The notes below the pieces were generated by a model that was not told the DNA's origin, did not search any database, and saw only the letters and a list, made by a program, of their open reading frames with translations. Below, piece after piece: positions 11,601 through 23,000 of a stretch of 47,905 nt of DNA. The translations under genes were made by a program, and so were the position numbers. The stretch is from Azolla pinnata (Eukaryota > Streptophyta > Polypodiopsida > Salviniales > Salviniaceae). Each line of letters opens with the position of its first letter. Within the stretch, counting starts at the first letter, position 1. The stretch lies in assembly GCA_037176905.1 (NCBI GenBank), contig JBBBWG010023334.1, forward strand, positions 30,242-78,146. The letters are read 5' to 3'.

Positions 11601-11844
11601 TGAGGATGAAGAGGGCGACATTGACTACCACGATGAGGGGGATGAGCAAGGAGATCCGTCTGCGATCTTCATCCTCTCCATGCGGTGGAGGCAAGTACAC
11701 AGGAACCCCCGTCGGGGCATCTTGGACCGGGTACACTGCATATTCATGGCTTCCGCCATGGCTGCCCCGCCGAGCACTGCCAAGCCTCGACGCCGAAGAA
11801 GCAGCCGACATGGATCCTTTCTTCTCTAGATCCGGGCCCCCCAT
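8640..11844 (-). CDS. RBL: Rhomboid-like intramembrane serine protease (plant RBL1/2 type)
   Basis: Rhomboids cut membrane proteins inside the bilayer; plant RBL1/RBL2-type enzymes act in the secretory pathway. Exons, minus strand: 11480-11844, 10140-10303, 9790-9953, 9255-9514, 9029-9155, 8640-8753; phases agree, giving 397 residues. Residues 1-70 are a polar cytosolic tail. A first membrane segment ([19 protein letters not shown]) precedes [19 protein letters not shown], a signature of plant RBLs. [13 protein letters not shown] carries the conserved WR. The catalytic serine is in [11 protein letters not shown] (about Ser207) and the catalytic histidine in DNFAHIGGF (about His259), so both active-site residues are present. 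The Cys-rich tail ([17 protein letters not shown], then LCTQLCT at the stop) matches plant RBLs. The exon 6 acceptor could lie 6 bp upstream. Intron 1 holds a 155-bp minisatellite and intron 2 a run of 17 C (10019-10035). Confidence 0.95.
10418..10560. repeat. 59-bp tandem repeat, RBL intron 1
   Basis: GTATAGCTCATTCACCATAT begins at 10418, 10477 and 10536, an exact 59-bp step. The two full copies are almost identical. The unit is related to part of the adjacent 155-bp repeat (GCTC.TTCACCATATC), so the two arrays share an origin. Confidence 0.9.
10561..11290. repeat. About 155-bp minisatellite, five copies, RBL intron 1
   Basis: Units end with GGGCAATATCGGACACAGTT at about 10667, 10821 and 10977, and with diverged versions at about 11129 and 11281. 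They share TAGCTCTTTCACCATATC, ATGCAGATTCAAGCCATGGA and TCAGGTTCCCAAACTTCC. Divergence rises toward the right, so the left copies were duplicated most recently. The array fills most of the 1.2-kb first intron. Confidence 0.9.
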
Positions 11845-12562
11845 TCGATGATCCCCGACAACTATGTTGCGATGGATGGATCAGGAACGGCGATAGTTTG
11901 CAGAAGATGAAGGAATGAAATGGCCTTCAGAACCACCTGCTGATCGATCTCTGGCCTTTCTTTGTGCGATGTGGCTGGATCCAGCGACGTTTGCACAGCA
12001 ACAGCCAACAGGTGGAATCTCTCTCTCTCTTTCTCTCTCAGATCCCCAAGAAACAGCAGGGAAAACAGATGCAGAAACAGCAGGGAAGATGATGATGATG
12101 ATGATGATGAAGAGATGGCCTTCAAAACTCTTGCTTTTCTCTGTCGGAATCGGAGAGAAGGGGATCGAAAGAACCCTGAAGCACTGATCTTGTTCCTCCG
12201 ATCAGGAGTTGCGCCTGCAAGATTTGGACGATCCTTCCTTGCGTGGGCACCGGGTCTAACTTTGCAAAGCCTCGCTGCTGTTGCTACAGGTTTGTTGTTT
12301 GTTTGTTTGTTTGATGATGATGATGGCGCTGCTGCTTCACATCGCCATTGCTGCTCGTCTTCAAGCACCGGGAATGGAAAAGAAACGGCAGGGAGAGAAG
12401 CTTCTGCCCCACTGCATCGAGCACGAGGAACAGAAGAAGAAGAAGAAGAAGAAGAAGAAGAAGACGACGGAGAAGACGGAGAAGAAGCCATTGACTTGTT
12501 GCGCGTTCACTCGTCTTCTGTTTGTTGACAGGTCCTTCGTCTTCTTCTTCTTCTTCTTCTAA
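11845..12562. promoter_or_regulatory. RBL upstream region with CT, GAT and GAA microsatellites
   Basis: This stretch is upstream of the rhomboid start codon (11844, reading leftward). It contains a CT tract (12017-12040), GATGATG (12088-12112), GTTT repeats (12291-12312), a GAA run (12431-12473) and a CTT run (12540-12560). Open frames on both strands follow from these tracts and no protein family was recognised. The 5' UTR probably lies in its left part. Confidence 0.45.
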
Positions 12563-13370
12563 ACCCTAACCCTAAACCTAAACCTAATCCTAACCCGAGC
12601 CCTAACCCTAACCCATAAAACCCTAAGCCTATGCCTAATCCTAACCTTAACCCTAACCCTAAACCTAATCCTAATCCTAACCCTAAACCTAACCCTAAAC
12701 CTAGCCGTAACCCGAGCCCTAACCCTAACTCTCGAAACCCTAAACCTAAGCCTAATCCAAACCTTAACCCTAACCCCTAACCTTAAACCTAACCCTAACC
12801 CTAAACCTAACCCTAAACCTAGTCGTAACCCGAGCCCTAACCCTAACTCTCGAAACCCTAAACCTAAGCCTAATCCTAACTTTAACCCTAACCCTAAACC
12901 TAATCCTAACCCTAACCCGAGCCCTAACCCTAAACCTAGTCCTAACCCTAACCTTAAACCTAACCCTAACCCGAGCCCTAACCCTAAACCTAGTCCTAAC
13001 CCGAGCCCTAACCCTAAACCTAGTCCTAACCCGAGCCCTAACCCTAACCCTAACCCTAACTCTGGAAACCCTAAACCTAAGCCTAATCCTAACCTTAACC
13101 CTAACCCTAAACCTAAACCTAATCCTAACCCTAACCCTAAACCTACTCCGAACCCAGCCCTAACCCTAACCCTACCGTAACTCTCAAAACCCTAAACCTA
13201 AGCCTAATCCTAACCCTAACCCTTACCTTAACCCTCAACCTAATACTAACCCTAACCCTAAGCCTAAGCCTAACCCTAGACCTAAACTTAACCGTAATCC
13301 TAAGCCTAGCCCTAATCCTAATCCTAACCCTAACCCTAATCATAATCCTAACCCTAAGCACAGTTCCCTC
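12563..13370. repeat. Long interstitial telomere-like array (CCCTAA/CCCTAAA) with higher-order structure
   Basis: Some 800 bp of plus-strand CCTAACCCTAAACCTAA words form the largest telomere-like block in the window, in the opposite orientation to the blocks at 6.6 and 31.5 kb. It is degenerate (CCCGAGCCCTAA, CCTAGTCCTAA, CCTAAGCCTAATCC) but ordered. A unit of 30 bp with CCCGAGCCCTAACCCTAAAC recurs at about 12905-13050. A longer unit with CTAACTCT.GAAACCCTAAAC then AAGCCTAATCC recurs near 12730, 12845, 13055 and 13175. Confidence 0.93.
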
Positions 13371-14925
13371 GATGATCAACACCCGCCGTCTGACAAACCT
13401 ACTAACCCTAATCGCCCTCCAACCCTTTGCCCTCTTCACTTCTTGTCGTGCTGGGGAAGACGGGGACAGGGTCCGGCGTTCCAGAGCCCAGCACTCTATT
13501 CACGTTTGAGCTCTTTGATCCTCATGGTCGGTGATCACAGCTCGGATGTTTTACCATCATCATCAAACATCAACATTAGCAGATTTATCGAGACTCCTTT
13601 GCCTCCCTGATTTTCAAAACCTGGATATTTCTTCGCTCATCGATCTTTCTGTTGTTTGACTGCTATGACAGCGGAAGCTCATACACCAACGATGGACTCG
13701 AAAGGCAAGAATTATGACAAGAAGGGGAAAACATGAACTGTATTACTAGGAATCTTGCAACAACGACGGACTTGAAAGACGAAAATACCGACAAGAATTG
13801 GAAATGGATCATGTTATTATGAGACTCCAAGTATAAGAACACCGAAGATTTTAGAGAATGGGTTCCCAACGCTCGGGAGTTCGCCCGCTTTTACAAATTT
13901 TTGCACGAGTGTTGAATAGAGTGCATGTTGACAAGTCCGAAATCTTGGTAATTGAAGGCTTGGGTAACTAATTGTCCATGATTATCTTAACCAAGATTAA
14001 ATTGGGTAATTAGGATCAAGCGTGCGAACGATTAGAGTTATCTCGAAGATGAATACGATCTCAAGGAGATTGATCTTAAGACATTGCCAGCGAGATTGAC
14101 ATTCGACTTACCAAGACGACGCATTGAAATAGAAGAACACAACGGAGAAAAAACACGAAGATGTATTAAAATGTTTTCTAAAGGCTAGTCTAATCTAAAT
14201 CAACCACAATAGATCTTCCATCACGAATCATCAAATCTGCATACGGGTGCTGATCGAAGGATCCGCTCGAGCAACGAGGTCCACCGACACGATCGGCATC
14301 AATCAAATCCATTCATCAATGGAGTTCGGACCAGATCGGGTGGATACAATCCATGGATCTATCAAAGTGTCCGCGTGCTCTACTAGGAAAACAGTTCCAA
14401 TCAATCCAACGAACGGATCGATGAGGCATTTTGATTCGATGAATGGAATCAAACCTCGAATTCATCAATAAAATCCAAAGAAAAAAGATGGGGCTACTGC
14501 ATAAATTCATGCTTGCCGATTATCCCATTCAGCAGATGATGGGGATGATGAAGCCATTCCATGGATGATGCCAATTCCACCAAAATCATTCAATGGATAT
14601 CTAAGTTCATGATGAATGAGGCAATCGATTCAGATGGGATCGATCCATTGATGAATAGTTTGAATCGATTGGTACTTTAATAAAAATCAGATCGATTCGT
14701 GGGCGGGTCGAATCAATGCCTCCCTCCGATGAGAACAATCGATCCAGTTCTGCTTCGATTCGCTGCCTGATCCCTGAAATCACAACAGATTTGAGTGTCA
14801 GATTCCGTCTGCTGACAGATCGAACCTGACGGGGATCCGATTCATGGAAAATATTCCTTCAGATTGTTGCCATTTAAGCAAAAGCATCAGATTCTTGACA
14901 GAGTGACAAGGTCGCATGGAAACCT
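13371..14925. other. Intergenic, no gene; weak two-copy repeat
   Basis: About 1.5 kb without a recognisable gene. A diverged pair of units of about 73 bp (near 13687 and 13760; shared CAACGA.GGACT.GAAAG and GACAAGAA) is visible. The stretch 14220-14780 is rich in GATTC/ATCGAT words (TTCGATTC, AATCGATTC) that look like decayed short repeats. It is downstream of the VQ gene. Confidence 0.45.
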
Positions 14926-15862
14926 TAAACTGAAGAAGGAGAAGAAGGAGAAGAAGGAAAAGAAGAAGAAGAAGAAGATGATGATGATGTGATGATGACG
15001 GTGCTGTTGATGATGATGATAGTGAAGATAGAAGAAGAAGAAGAAGAAAATGATGATGATGAAGATGAAGATGAAGATGAAGATGAAGATGAGATGAAGA
15101 AGATGAAGATGAAGATGAAGATGAAAATGAAGGTGAGTTGAAGAAGATGAAGATGAAAATGAAAATGAAGATGAGTTGAAGAAGATGTAAATGACGCTGA
15201 AGATGAAGATGAAGATGAAAATGAGATGAAGAAGACGAAGATGAAGTTGAAGATGAAAATGAAGATGAGTTGAAGAAGATGTAAATGAAGATGAAGATGA
15301 AGATGAAGATGAAGATGAAGATGAGATGAAGAAGACGAAGATGAAGTTGAAGATGAAAATGAAGGTGAGTTGAAGAAGATGAAGATGAAAATGAAGATGA
15401 GTTGAAGAAGATGAAGTTGAAGATGAAAATGAAGATGAGTTGAAGAAGATGTAAATGACGATGAAGATGTAGATGAAGATGAAGATGAAGATGAAGATGA
15501 AGATGAAGATGAGATGAAGAAGACGAAGATGAAGTTGAAGATGAAAATGAAGGTGAGTTGAAGAAGATGAAGATGAAAATGAAGATGAGTTGAAGAAGAT
15601 GTAAATGACGATGAAGATGAAGATGAAGATGAGATGAAGAAGACGAAGATGAAGATGAAGATGAGATGAAAATGACAATGACGATGAAGAAGCAGAAGCA
15701 GAAGCAGCAGCAGAAGAAGAAGAAGAAGAAGAAGAAGAAGAAGATGTGATGATGATGATGAAGAAGAAGAAGATGAAGATGAAGAAGATGATGATGATGA
15801 TGATGATGATGAAGATGAAGAAGATGATGATGAAGATGAAGATGAAGATGATGATGATGAAT
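14926..15862. repeat. Polypurine GAA/GAT tract, about 930 bp
   Basis: The plus strand is almost wholly GAA, GAT and AAG words with few cytosines. Between 15060 and 15650 it is organised as a minisatellite of (GAAGAT)n separated by GAGTTGAAGAAGATG and GAGATGAAGAAGACGAAG words. Outside that it is a plain trinucleotide microsatellite. It ends about 70 bp from the VQ stop codon and so may form part of that gene's 3' UTR as a long polypyrimidine stretch. The long open frames on the minus strand (Ser, His, Leu, Phe, Ile only) are repeat translations, not a protein. Confidence 0.95.
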
Positions 15863-15934
15863 CAAAGGGCAATTTCACTTTCAGAAAACGATCAGATCTG
15901 TACCTGCAGGCCCAACAATGGAGGAAGGCCACGG

Positions 15935-17080
15935 CTAAGCATCAGATCTGTACTGAGAAGGAGGTCGAGGAGGAAGGCCATGGCTTCTTGACGACTGAGG
16001 GAGAGGAGAAGGATCGTTCTCGATCCATTTGTACGCGCCGGCAGGAGATAGGACGGGCAGATCTGTCAGATATCTCGTCAGAGGGCCCGGCGAGTAGTAA
16101 TTCGGGAACCCTATGGGGCTCCTCTGCAGATGATGATGATGATGATGATGATGATCTCCTCCTTCTGCAGCTTCCATGCCTGCGGGATTCGAGCGGGAGC
16201 TCAGAAACCCTAGCGTGGGGCTCCTCATCAGCGACTCTTCAAGCTTGGAGCCGAATTCATGGCCCGGAAGCTCCAGTTTGGGGGTGCGCAGGGAATCGTA
16301 GAGCCTTCCAGCTTCCATGGAAAGCTTGGGTGAAGGCGGAAGCACCGCATCTGTGGTGCTGAGAGCAGACGACGACGGGAATGGCGGCTTCAGGAACGGG
16401 AAGTCTTTCAGGAACGTGGACGGCGATGGCAGCAGCGATGGCGAGAGGACGAAATTCGACGGCGACAGCAGAGCGCCTACTGCCTGCGACCACGAGGCGT
16501 GCTCCTTCTGCTGTAACCCTAACCCTAAGTTCACCTTCCTCGCTCGACCAGGTTCTGCTGAAGCAGAAGAAAACGAAAACGAAGCAGAAGCAGAAGCAGA
16601 AGCGGAAGCGGAAGAAGCAGCGTTCGAAGCAGCGAACCCTAACTGCTCCTTGCTCTGCATATTCTGCACCTGCGAGATCAAGTTGTAAGAGTTCGAAACG
16701 GCGCCACGGAGACCTGCGGCCTCCATCTCCGCTCTACCGATTTCTGCAGGCGCACAACCGTGGCCATGGCTATGGCTATGGTTGTCCGCAGAGCTGGAAA
16801 CGGCCGCGTTCGAGCTCGTACTGGGAAGGCATGGCCGCTTGGCGAGCGGGGAGAGGATTCCATGGCTCCGTGCTTGCCCCGTGAGCTTCTGCACCATCGC
16901 CATGAAGTCGTGCGGATCTGTGTTGATCACATCTGGAGACCTGGTCTGATAGATCGCAGGTTGCCTGTACAGCTGCTGCGGATATGGATGCCCGGCTATG
17001 GCGTTTGCCCTTCCGTTCTGATCCTCCGGCTTCTGAATCTGCAGAGGAGGAGGCCGTTCTCTCTGAGACGCTCTCTTCAT
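15935..17080 (-). CDS. VQ-motif transcriptional co-regulator, single exon
   Basis: VQ proteins are plant nuclear cofactors that bind WRKY factors through the FxxxVQxLTG motif and are often MAP-kinase substrates. Here the motif is FMAMVQKLTG (residues about 59-68), preceded by the typical SPDVINTDPHDF context. I chose ATG 17080 (MKRASQRERPP; 381 residues); the frame is open six codons further but with no ATG there. The rest is low-complexity and Ser/Pro-rich, with SP and TP dipeptides (SPSNFVLSPS, RSPTLGF, VLSPAG) that could be MAP-kinase sites. There is a Ser-Ala run (near residues 165-185) and a run of eight His. The conserved tail GPLTRYLTDLPVLSP is typical of one VQ subgroup. The absence of introns fits the family in mosses and many angiosperms. 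A polypurine tract lies just past the stop. Confidence 0.9.
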   Translation of the reverse strand: MKRASQRERPPPLQIQKPEDQNGRANAIAGHPYPQQLYRQPAIYQTRSPDVINTDPHDFMAMVQKLTGQARSHGILSPLAKRPCLPSTSSNAAVSSSADNHSHSHGHGCAPAEIGRAEMEAAGLRGAVSNSYNLISQVQNMQSKEQLGFAASNAASSASASASASASFSFSSASAEPGRARKVNLGLGLQQKEHASWSQAVGALLSPSNFVLSPSLLPSPSTFLKDFPFLKPPFPSSSALSTTDAVLPPSPKLSMEAGRLYDSLRTPKLELPGHEFGSKLEESLMRSPTLGFLSSRSNPAGMEAAEGGDHHHHHHHHLQRSPIGFPNYYSPGPLTRYLTDLPVLSPAGAYKWIENDPSPLPQSSRSHGLPPRPPSQYRSDA

Positions 17081-17156
17081 CGCCGACAATTCCACCAAGA
17101 AAATCGATCCTTTCGATGCTAACAGCGTCTGTTGTTCCGCGCGTCGATCCCTTCCG

Positions 17157-17180
17157 AAACCCTAAACCCGAAACCCTAAA
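17157..17180. promoter_or_regulatory. Paired telo-box AAACCCTAAA upstream of the VQ gene
   Basis: AAACCCTAAA occurs at 17157-17166 and 17171-17180, about 75-100 bp upstream of the VQ start codon. Telo-boxes (AAACCCTAA) are established plant promoter elements bound by TRB/Myb-type proteins, often near transcription starts. Here they are short and separate from the long telomere-like arrays. Confidence 0.55.
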
Positions 17181-17904
17181 TCCGCCATAGCCAGCAGACA
17201 CGATCCGACGCATCCAGCGGGTCTGGCTCCCCAAATTCCTCTTGCGATCTCTCTCTCTCTCTCTCCGTCCGCAGGTATCGTACAAAAAGGCTTCACAACA
17301 CGAACCAAACCTCCTTCAGCATTCCGCCAGGCGAAATTCGTGCAAAAGCTTCGAGCTTTCCATAGCCATCCGGATTGAAGACGGAAACGGACAGCTTCTC
17401 TACCTCCGATCCTCTTTCCTTCCGTCTGAAACCCGCTCCCTCTCGATCTATCTATCTATCTATCTATCTCTGTCCTTCTGCGAGCGTGCGCGTGTCGAGC
17501 TATGGATTTAGGGTGAGAATTAGCGCTAAACCTCGGAGAAGAAAGCTCCAGGCGGCGACGAGAAGGAACCCCCCCCCCCTGTGCAAGAGATTTTCTGCGA
17601 GGGAAGCCGTGTGCTGCTGAGAAGCAGCCTATCTGCTGCAAATCCGTTCGGAGGTCAGCATGACTGTGTTCCTTGGGGGCATGGAGCAGCTTACAGCGGA
17701 GGAGGCGGAGCCATTAAACTGTCGGAGCTCGCGCGCGCCATGGTGTAGCCTGTTCTCCCCTCGCCCTGGTGAAGGATCATCAGAGATTCTGAGATGGAGG
17801 AGGAGGAAAACTGAGGAAGGAGATGGGAGATGGAGATGGAGATGGAGGCGCAGACGCAGAAATGGCGCAGAATTCTGACAGACTGAAGATGAAGATGAAG
17901 ATGA
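17181..17904. other. VQ upstream region, CT and ATCT microsatellites
   Basis: No gene was recognised. There is a CT tract (17250-17264), an ATCT run (17447-17470), a run of C (17570-17578) and GA-rich DNA with GGAGATGGAGAT words (17820-17850) and a GAAGAT run (17883-17910). These are upstream of the VQ start and may include its promoter and 5' UTR. Confidence 0.4.
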
Positions 17905-18325
17905 AGACGAAGATGATGCACACGTGCGTATGTATGTATGTATGTATGTATGTATGCATGTGCGTGCATGTATGTATGCATGCGTATGTCTGTATGTGCG
18001 TGCATGCATGTGTGTGCGTGCATGCATGTGTGTGCATGCATGCATGTGTGTGCATGCATGCATGCATGTGTGCATGTGTATGTATGCATGCATGTGTGCA
18101 TGTATGCATGCGCATATGTATGCATTCATGGATTGTATGTATGCGTGCGTGCATGCATGGATTTGTATGTGCGTGAGTGCGCGAGCATGTGTGCATGCAT
18201 GTGTGCGTATCTATGTATGCGTTGCATGCATACGTATGCATGTGTGCATGTGTGTATATCTATGTATTGCATTGCATGCATGGGTGCGTGTGTGCATGCA
18301 TGGATGAGGGGGCAGGCATCCATAC
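17905..18325. repeat. TATG/TGCATG alternating purine-pyrimidine tract, 420 bp
   Basis: This is a near-pure run of GTATGTAT, GTGCATGCATG and GTGTGCATGCATG words. Nearly every dinucleotide step is purine-pyrimidine, the pattern that favours Z-DNA, and CATG/TGCA palindromes allow hairpins. Open frames in several registers (Cys, His, Met, Val) are translations of the repeat. It is followed at 18343 by ACCCTAAACCCTAAAACCGCC. Confidence 0.95.
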
Positions 18326-18481
18326 ATGCACACATACACGTACACCCTAAACCCTAAAACCGCCTATCTACCCTAAAACCGCCCATCTGGAAACGGCAAG
18401 ACAGGCAAACAAACGGCCTCGGATTGTCTTCTACGCTGCGCAAATAAACCATATCAATCCATATATTAAAGAGTCAATTTT

Positions 18482-18745
18482 GATAGCATCCCTTTGATAC
18501 GGTCACACGCGGCCCATTTCGACTGAAGGGGTTGGAATTTATGAAGTATTGGCGAAATTCCCAAGTGTTTCGCTTGTCTAATTCGACGATAAAATGGGAA
18601 TTTTCAGCCACTTGATAGCATTCCTTTGATACGGTCACATGCGGCCCATTTCGATTGAAGAAGTTGGAATTTATGAAGTACTGGCGAAATTCCCAAGTGT
18701 TCTCGCTTGTCTAATTCGACGATAAAATGGGAATTTTCAGCCACC
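18482..18745. repeat. 132-bp tandem duplication
   Basis: Two copies begin GATAGCAT.CCTTTGATACGG, at 18482 and 18614, and end at AATTTTCAGCCACC. They are about 95% identical. Unlike the other repeats here, the unit is of normal complexity. It contains a potential stem, GGAATTT paired with AAATTCC across about 14 bases. No coding frame is shared by the copies. Its role is unknown. Confidence 0.9.
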
Positions 18746-20011
18746 TTCGCTGTTGCTGGCTTCTTCCATACCTAGTTGTACTAAGCTTGCATATGCTCAC
18801 TCTGTAGCCATTTGGCATTCCGTTTTTCCTAATGAAAGGACATTTCAACTGCAAAATAAAAAATGAAAAACCCTTCCTAATGTAACTTGCTTTCCTCTTG
18901 ATTGATCAGATACCCAAGTAAGGTGAGATCTATCACAGGCAGGAAGGAGCAGGGGATTACGGCAGCTTCAAGAAGACTTTTGTTTTTGGCTGAGAGAAAC
19001 GGAACAAGAACACGAGAATCGGATGAGCAAGATGAGGAAGCAATGGAGACGACCGACCCATATCTGACTCTTCCACATCGAGACAAAGGAAACAGAGGAG
19101 GAGAAAAACCAACCCACCCTCCCCAGACCTATGCGTCGCATCGATTGATGACGATATCCATAGCTCAATCCATCGCTCCAAAAATGGATGTATTCGGAAG
19201 AGTCAACTTGCATCCACCCACCGATTGCGAACCCTGTGTGGCCCAGCAGCAAATTTGTTATTAGAAAAGGCAAGGAATGGAATGGGAGGAGAAAGAAAAT
19301 GCCTCCTTTCACTGTAGAAGGATTGGACACCTTGAAACAACGTGCTCCGCTCTACACCATTGAAATCGCCGCATGTTTACCGATTTCCCCCCTCAAACAA
19401 ACTCTGGGATCATCGAAAAAAGCCACAATTCCTTGAGCATTAAACCTGTTTAGCAGGGCCGCATCAAGATTGGAATCTGTCATTAGCATGTGTTGTTTAA
19501 GGGAGCGTTGATGAGGAAATCTGTACCAAGGAGAGCTTAATCAAGTCTTACGCTCGCTTCCGAGTGTCTTGCCCTTTCGGCCTTCTCTAGCCAGGTTACT
19601 GCTATAAATCCAGCATACCTGTAGGCTGTAGCCTGTACTGATGCCGCCTCCGGAAGAAACCATAAACAACAATCCAATCTTCAAAGCTTCCTCAGGCTAG
19701 AGAGGCTTCATGAGATTCAACCTCGAAAGACATCCATGCTCCACAGATCCGTACAAAATGTCCATGTATGAGCACAACCCATCGTGGAAAACAATAGTGG
19801 AACGGATTAAAAAAGAGATCCAATCTATGTTCTGATTCCGAAAGGCTGCTGCATCTCATTCATACATCTAAAACCTTCAAAAAGATTTCCCCATGCTTGA
19901 ACAAATTCGGTTGCAAATATCTCAAACATATGGGCAGCAACCCCATCTAGGAAGATGAGATTAAAATGGAGGGAATACAAAGGGGGTCTTACATATTAGA
20001 CTATACATTCC
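18746..20011. other. Intergenic, no gene recognised
   Basis: This lies between the 132-bp duplication and the stop codon of the TXNDC9 gene, so the right end includes that gene's 3' UTR. Open frames at 18877-19436 on both strands overlap each other and match no family I know. No repeats stand out. Confidence 0.4.
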
Positions 20012-23000
20012 TTAATCATCTGAATCTGACCCCTCATCCTTCGCTGTACTCTGACGAACGCTACTCTTTTTAGTCTTTCCCCTTGGAGCCGACATTTCTC
20101 CGTCCAGTATTAGCATATTCGATTTCGCAAGCCTGTCCTCTAACTCCTCTGTTGAGAATTCATCAGTACCTCCTAGTTCGTCAAACCCCACCTGTAATCA
20201 AGGGAAACAAATAATTGGTTGGCAAGATCATAGAAAAGGGTTAGGGTTGTAGTGGTCCACAATACAGTGTAAGCACCCAATAGTTGCAACATTGCATCTC
20301 TGGCTCCATTTAGCATACTAGGGTTTATCGGTATAGGGTCAACGGTCTATAGTTTACCATAAAATAGAAAACCCTTCTGGAGTCGGACAAGGGTGCACAT
20401 TTCACCCACAATGCTTTTCATGGCTCAAGGCTCGAATTGAAGACTCAAGAACCTCAAGACTGCTCTGGTATAAAATGGCAGGGAGATAGCACAGTCCTTC
20501 GAGATATATGCTCCGAATAGAACATATGTGAAAGAAGGCCATGGCTAAAATCCCAGGTAATTCCCGTTCCACTCATGAAAAATTATCAACAAAGATACAT
20601 AAATAATACATTGACATTAAGCATCTTATATAGTATTAAGCAGGAGATAAAGAACAGAGCAAAGAAAGAAAGACTTAACATCTTCTAAAGGCCGACACAG
20701 TAATAGGATGTGTATCCAATTATGCGTGATAAAAATAGCCAATACGCTACAGGTTCAAAGGGAAAGGAAAGAAAAATAAAAAATTAGATAAAACAGTGGT
20801 CTCACAATACAAAAAATGATTATGTTATGCAACATATTGTAATAAGGAGAAAATGTTTTCCAAAGGATCTCCCACCATACATTTGAAACATCCGATTCTT
20901 ACCCCCTTTTGGAATATAAAGTTACTTACCAACATATAATCACCATAAGATTAAGAAAAACTTCAGAAAGTGCCTATCACGATTAGTTATGGTTATACCC
21001 ATAACAATTAAGGCCACAATGACGAAAACATTCAATCAGAAACAGACAAGAAGCTAGAATTCTGTGTTTCCTAATTATACCACCGTGTAGATTATGCCCA
21101 AAAACTACAGCATAGAATTATATTGAAAGCTATAGGAAAAACAAAATCATTCAAATAATGAACAACATCCTCTGGACCTCGACAATTGTTGATATTTAAC
21201 GCACAATAGCAACTGCCATATTCTAACAAGAGGGTCAACAAAGTAATCGCAACTCATTACTCACCCAGAGAAATTTTAAACAGAAAAAAACCAAAGCTGG
21301 TACAGAATTCTCACATGCAAATACAACACTCATCCTAGAGCTCAGAATGGCTCTTACCACATAGTCGTCGACCTTTGTGTTCTTTATCAAAGCTAACGTC
21401 GGTAGAATGATAATCTTTAGCTTCTCGGTCAGAAATGGACTTTTCTCTGCGTTAATCTTCACGAACCTAGTCTCTATGTGCTGTTTAGCAAGTATGGCAA
21501 GATGCTTGTCCATAACCTGCTTATTGGGGAGTAAGAAGCAACTACAAACTAATTAGAAAGACAATGGCATAAACAAATATATGTACATATATGTGTTTTT
21601 ATTAGAAAGCATACCTTGCATGGCCAATTTTCTCTGTAAAAATGGCATACCATTCTCTCACTGTTCTTTGCAGCTGCAAAAAAATCTTTTTCTGTCATTA
21701 ATTCTTCATACTGCCCGTGCCCAAGAGAAATCCAGTGCTGTTTCTTTGATGCCATCTTTTTGAGTTGTTGCAACCTCCTCTCCCTTAGTATTTCAAGATC
21801 ATCTTCATCAAGCCGATCTAGCTTTGCAATCTCGCTATCAAGCTTTTCTTCCATGACTTCAGCAACAGTTAGCACTTGTTTTTCCAAAACCTGAAAAAAT
21901 ATTAGAATTATACCCTTTTACTGTGTGGACCAAAAATAACTGAATCAATCCTAGCTACAACTGTTGAAAAAACATTTCCTGGAAATGCACAAAATGTGAG
22001 CACAAGAAAACAATGGAGCAGACGTCTGTGTTGTTGGCACAACACCAAATGGGATCTCATAATCTATAAAATCCAGTGAGTGTCTTTCAGCGAAGAGCTA
22101 GCCTTGATACTACAGGTCTAATAGTGCCGCAGGTTCTCATCCAATCTCTGTATTATCTTCTCGACCATTCTCTTTATTGATGACCATAAAGGAGTTCGTC
22201 CATATCAGCAAGATCAATGATAGTTTTCTTTTTTCAAAAGAAAATAACTGAAAATCTCTATGTCACATGAAATTTATAAAAGATTGACTAATGAAAATCC
22301 CTCTACAGCTCCTTGTAGATCTAGTTCAATGCAATAACAAAACATAAATTGTATATTCAAGTGTTGTTTCCCTGTAAGATGTTGGCCCATACATTCTTCT
22401 TTCATTATTGTCTCTAGCACTTGATGCTATGTGAGAACAAATATCCACAAGCAACTGTCGTGCTTATGAGAAATTAATAGATTTGCCAAATGATCACAAA
22501 AATAAGCAATGATGCTTTGCCTTGCAGTCTTTCAATTCAAACATAGTTTTAGAGGACGCTAATATAGGCAGATCGTTACAACAGATATGACAAAACATAT
22601 GGACCATGACAAAAGATCATGGAAGATGAAGTTGTACCAACAATTTTTCTATGAGATTAGGGTTTCACTGTCAACATTTGTATTGCACATATATACAGAA
22701 TAACATCAAAATAATGGTTTTTCTTCCTGCACAGAATGTGAATCTCATAGCCACTGAAAGATTGCTCAATGGTGCTTTTGCAAAGGCACTTTCACAATTT
22801 CCTCATTGTGAAAGCAATACTTGAAATCCTGTATCTATTTAACAGTTATGTCGGGCATGAAACTTCTCACATACAGAGAGATACATACGCGTGCATCATA
22901 TGTACATTTGCATGCGTGCATACGCATACATATACATATACCAGACATGCATCTTTCGTTCAAGAACAGCTACTTAACTAACAAAATGATACGCTCATGT

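Noticed and set aside
14798-15932. Long minus-strand open frames (260-355 residues) rich in Ser, His, Leu, Phe and Ile
   Set aside because: They are translations of the GAA/GAT polypurine tract; several overlapping registers are open at once because the repeat lacks stop codons.
17780-18357. Cys/His/Met-rich open frames that look like metal-binding proteins
   Set aside because: They come from the TGCATG/GTAT simple repeat and occur in several registers and both strands; the same is true at 23.2-23.7 and 27.8-28.4 kb.
18877-19436. Overlapping frames on both strands between VQ and TXNDC9
   Set aside because: They overlap one another, show no domain, and have no splice partners or family resemblance.
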